From: Cesiribacter andamanensis AMV16
Lineage (GTDB): Bacteria > Bacteroidota > Bacteroidia > Cytophagales > Cyclobacteriaceae
Reading direction: 5' to 3'
Assembly (NCBI RefSeq): GCF_000348925.1
Contig: NZ_AODQ01000013.1
Coordinates: forward strand, 1 to 62,674
DNA: 62,674 nucleotides
Under the pieces are notes generated by a model, which was given only the letters and a program-made list of their open reading frames with translations, was not told the DNA's origin and ran no database searches. Numbering within the stretch: the first letter of the stretch is position 1; every line of letters starts with the position of its first letter. The translations under genes were made by a program, and so were the position numbers. Below are positions 56,785-62,674 of this stretch, piece after piece.

Positions 56785-57670
56785 AGGCAGAGGCTTTAGC
56801 TTTGTGGCTTACCTGCCAGAGGTAGGCATCTTCCAAGGTGGCCCGCACGGGCGTTTCGGTAGAGTGGGCCGGCAGGCCGGAGGCATTCAGGTAGCGGGCC
56901 ATCCAGCCCCCCTGGCGCCGCATGGTATGGATGATCTGCTGCCGGCTGGCAAAGTCCTTCAGCTCGGCCTCCTCCAGCAGGGCTTCGTACACCTTTCCTT
57001 CTACCCCCTGCAGGATCTCATGCGGATAGTTGTGCTGCAGCAGGCTGCCTCCGTTTATGATGGCAATGCTGGAGGCAATGGTCTCAATATCGGAAACGAT
57101 GTGGGAGGAAAGGATCACCAGCCGCTCGCCGGAGAGCTGTGACAGCAGGTTGCGAAAGCGTACCCGTTCTTCGGGATCAAGGCCCACGGTGGGCTCGTCC
57201 ATGATGATGAGCCTGGGATCGTTCAGCAGTACCTGGGCAATGCCAATGCGCTGGCGCATGCCGCCCGAGAAGGTACGGATGGGCTGGTGGCGCACCTCTG
57301 TGAGGTTTACCTCTTCCAGTAGAGCCTCAATGCGCTGGCGAGTGGCCCGGCCGCTCATGCCCTTAATGGCAGCCAGATAGGTGAGAAACTCCTGGGGACT
57401 CAGGTTGGGGTACACACCAAAATCCTGGGGCAGGTAGCCCAGCACCCGCCGCAGGGCATTGGGGTTTTTGAGAATATCAATGCCCTCCCAGTGTACACTG
57501 CCGGCTGTGGGCTGGGTAATGGTAGCCAGGATGCGCATAAGGCTGGACTTGCCCGCCCCATTGGGGCCCAGCAGGCCCAGAATGCCGTTTTGCTGCTCCA
57601 GGCTGATGTTGCGCAGGGCGAGCTTGCCGCCTGCATATTCCTTGCTTATGTTCTTGATCGAGAGGCGCAT
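56777..57670 (-). CDS. ABC transporter ATP-binding protein
   Basis: 297 residues: Walker A GPNGAGKSS (35-43), Q-loop region YLPQDFGVYP, signature FSGGMRQRIG, Walker B LIIMDEPT and the H-loop ILSSHIVSD. The C-terminal part (about 225-297) after the nucleotide-binding domain is a specificity tail of unknown role. It starts the two-gene ABC operon with the permease and is preceded by a 355-base intergenic region. Confidence 0.93.
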   Translation of the reverse strand: MRLSIKNISKEYAGGKLALRNISLEQQNGILGLLGPNGAGKSSLMRILATITQPTAGSVHWEGIDILKNPNALRRVLGYLPQDFGVYPNLSPQEFLTYLAAIKGMSGRATRQRIEALLEEVNLTEVRHQPIRTFSGGMRQRIGIAQVLLNDPRLIIMDEPTVGLDPEERVRFRNLLSQLSGERLVILSSHIVSDIETIASSIAIINGGSLLQHNYPHEILQGVEGKVYEALLEEAELKDFASRQQIIHTMRRQGGWMARYLNASGLPAHSTETPVRATLEDAYLWQVSHKAKASAYV

Positions 57671-58025
57671 GTGGGTAACGTCCGGTAAACAAAAAATGAT
57701 TTGTCCCGAACTTGCGGATATTTCCGCTCAGCAGCAATGGAAATGTGATGAGGGGTTGATTTTCAGGATAATGTGCCGGACAGGAGGCGCTGCCTTGTAC
57801 CTGCCTGCAGGCGGGGCAGGGGCCGTAGAGGGCGATCGCCCGTTGGGCTGACCTGTGCCGGGGCCGTTTCCTTACTGCTGGTTTGCGGTCGGTTGCTGAT
57901 CCGGAAGTAGGGCGCCGGAGTGAGGTTCGGCCCTGCTGGTCCTGAGGCAAGCAATGGGGTGCTGATTAGGGTGGAGGGTTAGTGTTTTTTTTACATGGAG
58001 CATGGGCAGGGGGGCGTGCCGCTGC
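57671..58025. other. 355-base intergenic region upstream of the ABC operon
   Basis: No gene is seen. It contains a perfect 12-base palindrome GGGCGATCGCCC at 57830-57841, which includes the GCGATCGC octamer, and the region near 57660-57740 should carry the ABC operon promoter. I found no clear motif or RNA. Confidence 0.45.
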
Positions 58026-59413
58026 CTAGCGAAGGGAGGCAGCACCGGGAGCCAGCTGTGGCCGGGCAGTATGGAGCTCGGGGGCGTTTTCGGACACGCG
58101 CTCGGCCCGGCCGTAATTTAACGTGTCATTAATGTCCGGATAGGCATGCATGCCATGCTCGTGGATGTCCAGCCCATCCAGCTCTTCGGCCGCCGATACG
58201 CGTATGCCAAGGCTATATTTGAGGGCCAGAAATAGCACAAAAGCAAAGCTGAAGGAAAACAGGCCCACGGCCCCAATGCCAATCAGCTGGCTCATCAGCT
58301 GGGCCGTGCCGGCCAGGTTACCAAACAGTCCCACCGCCAGTGTGCCCCAGATGCCACACACCAGGTGAACGGACAGGGCGCCTACCGGATCGTCGATGCG
58401 CAGTTTGTCAAACAGCACCACAGAAACCACTACCAGGCCACCTGCCAGCAGGCCAATAAGGCAGGAGGAGAGTGGTCCCATCTGATCTGCCCCGGCGGTA
58501 ATGCCTACCAGGCCGGCCAGTATGCCATTGAGCACCATGGTGAGGTCGTTGGTTTTAAACAGCAGCTGCGACATGAGAAAGGCGCCAATAGCACCCGCTG
58601 CTGCTGCCAGCGAGGTGGTGACAAAGACCAGCGATACCAGTTCCGGATCGGCCGAAAGCACCGAGCCGCCATTAAAGCCATACCAGCCAAACCAGAGCAG
58701 AAATACCCCCAGGGTAGCCAGGGGCAGGCTATGGCCGGGTATGGCCTTTACCTGACCGTTTACATACTTGCCAATGCGCGGCCCCAGCAGCAGAATGCAG
58801 GCCAGTGCCCCCCAGCCCCCTACCGAGTGCACCAGGGTAGAGCCGGCAAAGTCATAGAAGGGGGTGCCGCCGTTCACCCCATCGGCAACATTGGCCAGCA
58901 GGCTGGGAAACAGGCCTCCCTCACTGCCCAGAGTATCCAGAAAACCACCACCCCATTTCCACATGCCGGTAATGGGGTAGCTAATGCCCACATACAAGAG
59001 AGCAAAAAGCAAAAAGCTGTTAAGCTTAACCCGCTCGGCTACCGCCCCGGAAATAATGGTGGCCGCAGTAGCGGCAAACATGGCCTGAAAGATAAAATCG
59101 GTCCAGTAAGTATAGGCTCCATTGGCATAGGCCTGTAGCCCGGCTGCCCCCATGGGCATGCGTAGCCCCCATCCGGCAAAGCCAAAAAAGCCGCCCGCCG
59201 CACTCTCGCCGGGATACATCAGGTTAAAACCCAGCAGCGCATAGGTTAGAATGCCAAGGGCGGGAATCAGGGTGTTTTTAAACAGGATGTTGACCGTGTT
59301 TTTGAGCGGGAAAGGCCCGATTCAAGTGAGGCAAAGCCCAGGTGCATCACAAACACCAGTATGGTAGCCATGAGCATCCACAGGTTGTTGGTTGTAAAGA
59401 GCGCTTCGTTCAT
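58026..59413 (-). CDS. amtB: ammonium transporter, frameshifted near the N-terminus
   Basis: ATG 59413 gives MNEALFTTNNLWMLMATILV..., a normal Amt N-terminus with the first helix and LGFASLESGLSRSK. The frame is lost at the A5 run (59299-59303 region); six A would give SKNTVNILFKNTLIPALGI, and the frame then continues through MYPGES at 59219. The body shows eleven-helix Amt sequence with DFAGSTLVHSVGG, FGWYGFNGGS and GAVAERVKL. Rejoined length is about 462 residues. It mediates NH3/NH4 uptake. The glnK-type gene lies 47 bases upstream on the same strand, as usual. Confidence 0.88.
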
Positions 59414-59460
59414 GCTGATAAAAATTAGGTTGTTTTAGGATGTCTGAAAGGGAATGCAGG

Positions 59461-59798
59461 TTAGAGCGCAGCTGCGCCTTCTTCCCGGCTGCGAATGCGA
59501 ATGGCGCGCTCTACCTCTGAGATAAAAATCTTACCGTCGCCAATCTCGCCGGTGCTGGCTTCCAGTAGTATGCATTCCACCACATCCTCGAGCTGGTCTT
59601 CTGTTACCACTACTTCCAGTTTGGTGCGCGGTATAAACCCCACATCATATTGCGCGCCGCGGTAGGTATGGGCCAGGCCTGCTTCTTTTCCAAATCCCTT
59701 AACCTCCATCGAATACATAAAGGGCAGCCCCAGGCGGGTGAGGGCCGAGTGAACCTGCTCGAATTTGGAGGTCCGGATAATCGCCTCAATTTTTTCAT
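59461..59798 (-). CDS. glnK: nitrogen regulatory protein P-II (GlnK type), frameshifted at the N-terminus
   Basis: The intact frame from 59718 starts inside the protein (MYSMEVKGFGKEAG). The true start is ATG 59798: MKK followed by the shifted frame. An A6 run (59786-59791 region) should be A7 to give MKKIEAIIRTSKFEQVHSALTRLGLPF, the standard P-II N-terminus. The T-loop RGAQYDVGFIPRTK keeps the tyrosine that is uridylylated in many P-II proteins, and VERAIRIRSREEG ends the chain. About 112 residues when rejoined. It gates AmtB in response to 2-oxoglutarate, ATP and ADP. The 200-base AT-rich region above it should hold the promoter. Confidence 0.87.
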
Positions 59799-60234
59799 GG
59801 TTAGCAGATTTAAAAATAATAGTTTAAAAACAAGGGTAAAATTTTAACCTATTTTCTCTAAAAAATATGTTTTTTCCAAAATATAGGTTTTGAAATTAGG
59901 CTACTATTCAAAATATACTGTTTGTTTATAGATGATATGGCTAATTTAATAACCTAATTTCCTGATTTGACAGAATTTCAAACGGATGCGGAGATTTTTG
60001 AGATTTTTTGGAAAAAAAATTGAGCAAAGAGAATAGTAAGATCTTAAAAATGAGGCGATATCTTTTTGAACATCTCCTATGGGCGCTCAGGCGCCCGGCC
60101 AGGATTGAGAAAAGCCCGGCAGCGCTGCTCTACCCCCTGCAAAGGGTGCGTTCTTGTGAAATTGGAGGGTGCCGGAGCAGGACCAACCGGCAAAGGTGGG
60201 GCAGGTAACAGAAGTGCGGGCCTATTGAGGCGGT
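59799..60234. other. AT-rich promoter region upstream of glnK and 3' region of pckA
   Basis: Bases 59799-60060 are very AT-rich, in sharp contrast to the coding DNA around, and should carry the nitrogen-regulated promoter of glnK-amtB. TATATTTTG, close to the Bacteroidota -7 form TAnnTTTG, occurs twice on the minus strand. Open frames such as 60008-60208 and 60066-60908 have no recognisable protein features. Confidence 0.45.
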
Positions 60235-60269
60235 ACAAAAAACCTGGCAGGAAAGCTCCCGCCAGGTTT
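60235..60269 (-). terminator. intrinsic terminator of pckA
   Basis: On the minus strand AAACCTGGC (60269-60261) pairs with GCCAGGTTT (60248-60240) across a 12-base loop, followed by TTT up to 60237: a textbook terminator 28 bases after the pckA stop codon. Confidence 0.88.
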
Positions 60270-60296
60270 ATCAATGGTCATGAAACGGTTACGCTC

Positions 60297-61922
60297 CTAT
60301 ACTGCTACCAGGCTATCGGCAGGCAGCTGGGGGGCACCCATCAGGATGTCGGCGCTGGCAAACTCCTCAAACTTGCCGAAGTTTTTGATGAAGAGGGTGG
60401 CCAGTTTGTCCAGGGTCAGGTCGTAGAGCTCAGGGTCCTGCCAGCGCAGGCGTGGGTTGAGGAGCTCAGCCGGAACCCCGGGGCAGCTCAGCGGATACTG
60501 CAGCTTAAAGACCGGCAGGGTCTGGTAGGCTACCGCATCCAGCTCACCCCTGAGGGCTGCGCTGATCATGCTGCGGGTATACTGCAGGGAAATACGCCTG
60601 CCGGTGCCATAGGCGCCGCCTGTCCAGCCGGTGTTCACCAGCCAGATGCTTACCTTGTGCTCCCGGATGCGGGTGCCCAGCAGCTCGGCATATTTGGTGG
60701 GGTGCAGGGGCATAAAGGGAGCCCCAAAACAAGCGGAAAATACACTTACCGGTTCGGTGATGCCCACCTCGGTGCCGGCCACCCGGGCTGTGTAGCCGCT
60801 GATAAAGTGGTACATGGCCTGCTTTTCGGTAAGGCGGGAAATGGGCGGCAGCACCCCGTAGGCATCACAGGTCAGGAAGAAGATATGGGTGGGATGCTCA
60901 CCCTTTGAAGGGATCACAGCCCCGGGAATGTAGTGCAGCGGGTAGGATACGCGGGTATTTTCGGTTACCTGCTTGTTGGTATAATCTACCGTGCTGGTGC
61001 CGGGAATAAAGCGGGTATTTTCCAGAATGGCACCAAATTTAATGGCTCCCCAGATCTGGGGTTCATGTTTTTCTTCCAGGTTGATCACCTTGGCATAGCA
61101 GCCCCCTTCAAAGTTAAAGATGCCCTTCCGGGTCCAGCCATGTTCATCATCGCCAATAAGCCGGCGGTCGGGGTCGGCCGAGAGGGTGGTCTTGCCTGTG
61201 CCGCTCAGGCCAAAGAAGAGGGCCGTATCGCCCTGCTGGCCCATGTTGGCGCTGCAGTGCATGGGCAGTACATTGCGCTGGTCGGGCAGCAGGAAGTTGA
61301 GCACAGAGAAAATGCCTTTTTTGGTTTCGCCGGTATAGCCGGTGCCCCCTACCAGTATAATGCGGCGGCTAAAGTTGATGATGGCAAAGTTTTTGGCCCG
61401 GGTGCCGTCTTTGACCGGATCTGCTTCAAATTCCGGAACGGCAATAATGGTAAAGTCAGGGGTGAAATCCTGCAGGGCTTCTGCCTCGGGGCGGATAAAC
61501 ATGTTGTAACAGAACAGGTTGTGCCAGGCCTGGGTATCAATGATGCGCACCCGCAGGCGGTAGTCTTCATCGGCCCCGGCATAGGCATCCCGGATGTAGA
61601 GCTTTTTGTAGGTGAGGCTATGGATGATGCGGGTGTAGAGGGCATCAAAATGGGCCTCATCATAGGCAATGTTAATATCGCCCCACCACACCTTATCCTC
61701 TGTAAGGGCATCTTTAATGATGTAGCGGTCTTTGGGCGAGCGGCCGGTAAAGGTGCCGGTGTCGCACATCAGGGCGCCGGTGTCGGTTAGCTGGCCTTCG
61801 CCGTTCTTAATGGCTTCTGCCACCAGCTCGGCGGGGGTGAGGTTCCAGACTACCCCTTTGGCGTTGGAGAGTCCCAGGGCAGATAAGCCCCGGAAGATGG
61901 ACTCCAGGTTAGACGTTCTCAT
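60297..61922 (-). CDS. pckA: phosphoenolpyruvate carboxykinase (ATP)
   Basis: 541 residues, the usual length. It converts oxaloacetate and ATP to PEP and CO2 in gluconeogenesis. Clear marks are TFTGRSPKDRY near the N-terminus, MHCSANMG, the kinase-1a P-loop FFGLSGTGKTTLS, the metal-binding LIGDDEHGW, and NTRVSYPLHYIPGA. It is in the cytoplasm. Single gene with its own terminator at 60235-60269; the upstream porin-like gene on the same strand ends 91 bases before its start. No frameshift is seen. Confidence 0.97.
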   Translation of the reverse strand: MRTSNLESIFRGLSALGLSNAKGVVWNLTPAELVAEAIKNGEGQLTDTGALMCDTGTFTGRSPKDRYIIKDALTEDKVWWGDINIAYDEAHFDALYTRIIHSLTYKKLYIRDAYAGADEDYRLRVRIIDTQAWHNLFCYNMFIRPEAEALQDFTPDFTIIAVPEFEADPVKDGTRAKNFAIINFSRRIILVGGTGYTGETKKGIFSVLNFLLPDQRNVLPMHCSANMGQQGDTALFFGLSGTGKTTLSADPDRRLIGDDEHGWTRKGIFNFEGGCYAKVINLEEKHEPQIWGAIKFGAILENTRFIPGTSTVDYTNKQVTENTRVSYPLHYIPGAVIPSKGEHPTHIFFLTCDAYGVLPPISRLTEKQAMYHFISGYTARVAGTEVGITEPVSVFSACFGAPFMPLHPTKYAELLGTRIREHKVSIWLVNTGWTGGAYGTGRRISLQYTRSMISAALRGELDAVAYQTLPVFKLQYPLSCPGVPAELLNPRLRWQDPELYDLTLDKLATLFIKNFGKFEEFASADILMGAPQLPADSLVAV

Positions 61923-62013
61923 GTGTGAAAGGGTGTTTTAGGTTTTGTGGATCCCCTTTGGTGAAGGAGGGGAGGTACAGAAGGTATGGGTACGTGGGAA
62001 GCCTGTTGGGGCA

Positions 62014-62674
62014 TCAGCCGCCAAAAAGTAGCTGGTATTGCAGCACCAGCATGTGTTTGCGCATGTCTTCGGTTACAAGGTGTTCCGAGGCCCGGAATAC
62101 GGGCCGGCTCTGGTAGCCCAGCGTAAGCTTGCTCCGCTGGCCGTTCAGCAGGTAGTGCAGGCCGGTATTCCAGATGAGTACCGGGTCGTGCAGCGCCTCC
62201 AGCCGACCCCACTGCAGGGAAGCATAGGCCTGCAGCTGGCGCTGGTTGCGGGTATCGGCCGGCCTCAACCAGGCCAGCTGCAGGTACCAGTTGGCGCCGG
62301 TGCCCAGCACAGGGGCCCCATTGCCCCGGCCGTTGACCCACTCGCCCGGCACCGCGCCCGAGGCCGGGTTGTTGGCCCCCATGTAGCGCACAAAGCGGGG
62401 ACCCAGCCGATACTGCAGGTATGCCAGGTAGACCGTAAATGCCCGCTTACGGGCCAGGGGCTGATCATAAAAAAGGTCGGCCGCCAGTACGCCAGCCCCA
62501 TGATAGAGCGTATCCGCCCCCTGCAGCGACCAGCTGGTCTGGGGCTGGTGCAGGGCGCCAAGGCCCAGGTTCAGAACCCTTTTTTTTCCCAGGTAGCTGC
62601 CGGGTGCATAGGGGGTGGTTTGTCCCTCCTGCTCCAGAAACTGGTACTTGAGGTAGCCGGAGAACTGGTAAGGG
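62014..62674 (-). CDS. porin-like outer-membrane beta-barrel protein, N-terminus cut by window edge
   Basis: The minus-strand frame is open from the window end (62674) to a stop at 62014, about 219 codons. It reads as alternating beta strands ending in LQYQLLFGG: KKRVLNLGLGALHQP, GAGVLAADLFYD, GTGANWYLQLAW, LQAYASLQW and LNGQRSKLTLGYQSRPVF. These resemble the C-terminal part of Bacteroidota porins of the OprO/P kind. The N-terminal part with the signal peptide lies outside. It is upstream of pckA on the same strand with a 91-base gap. The substrate is unknown. Confidence 0.75.
   Translation of the reverse strand, partial: PYQFSGYLKYQFLEQEGQTTPYAPGSYLGKKRVLNLGLGALHQPQTSWSLQGADTLYHGAGVLAADLFYDQPLARKRAFTVYLAYLQYRLGPRFVRYMGANNPASGAVPGEWVNGRGNGAPVLGTGANWYLQLAWLRPADTRNQRQLQAYASLQWGRLEALHDPVLIWNTGLHYLLNGQRSKLTLGYQSRPVFRASEHLVTEDMRKHMLVLQYQLLFGG

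Noticed and set aside
60066-60908. Plus-strand open frame of 280 codons
   Set aside because: It mostly lies opposite pckA and runs through its terminator; low-complexity Gly/Ala/Gln-rich translation without motifs.

Overview
The window looks like a chromosomal segment of a member of the Bacteroidota, most likely a Cytophagales-type bacterium of moderate to high GC. This is inferred from family content: a metallophosphoesterase fused to a BamA-like barrel, a DUF2652 protein, an HD/Pycsar-effector membrane protein, HisKA_2 kinases with many PAS domains, an OprO/P-like porin, MtaB, a YbjJ-like MFS protein and ATP-dependent PEPCK. Shine-Dalgarno sequences are mostly weak. I saw no rRNA, tRNA, CRISPR array, IS element or prophage.

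Layout. 1-10.2 kb: a truncated Ldh2-type dehydrogenase, a Ppx/GppA phosphatase, a cyclase-like DUF2652 protein facing an HD/PycTM-type membrane protein, an SdiA-regulated-like lipoprotein, the very large phosphoesterase/barrel lipoprotein, and mtaB. 10.7-18.1 kb: a two-component signalling block with a NarL-type regulator, an HWE/HisKA_2-type kinase, a REC-kinase hybrid, a lone receiver and a giant multi-PAS/GAF kinase that is split by a frameshift. 18.3-31.0 kb: a chemosensory cluster, all on the plus strand (membrane GAF/PAS sensor, CheZ-motif helical protein, STAS protein, CheY, CheA, CheW, MCP, CheR, CheD, CheB) with a porin and a second outer-membrane protein inserted in the middle. 31.1-40.3 kb: a PQQ-type sugar dehydrogenase with cytochrome c, a glycosyltransferase, small and hypothetical genes, murI, DoxX, a thioesterase and an aldo/keto reductase. 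40.3-44.8 kb: a four-gene locus, visibly richer in A+T than its surroundings (NAD-kinase-like protein, SPFH protein, NrtR-type Nudix regulator, NMNAT-like/methyltransferase fusion), with repeated TACGCAAAT-type operators in its two promoter gaps. This is the best candidate for an undescribed system. 45.0-54.1 kb: a large OmpA-like protein, a sialate O-acetylesterase behind an MFS transporter, and two tandem SGNH-like proteins followed by an MBOAT O-acyltransferase (polysaccharide O-acylation). 54.1-62.7 kb: dipeptide epimerase, an ABC transporter pair, amtB-glnK, pckA and the C-terminal part of a porin-like barrel.

A second layer is technical but important. At least eight genes are broken by single-base length changes, nearly all in short homopolymers (near 17081, 18396, 32888, 39625, 48343, 51717, 59296 and 59786). 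Frame restoration gives textbook proteins in every case. So many intact-but-for-one-base genes, including glnK and amtB, suggest assembly or sequencing error rather than gene decay. The G9 tract at the start of the chemosensory cluster could instead be a phase-variable switch.

Functional reading. The signalling block and the chemosensory cluster are divergent and share an intergenic region with a perfect 16-base palindrome plus direct repeats, so they may be co-regulated. No flagellar genes are present, so the output (gliding, pili, or a non-motility response) is unknown.
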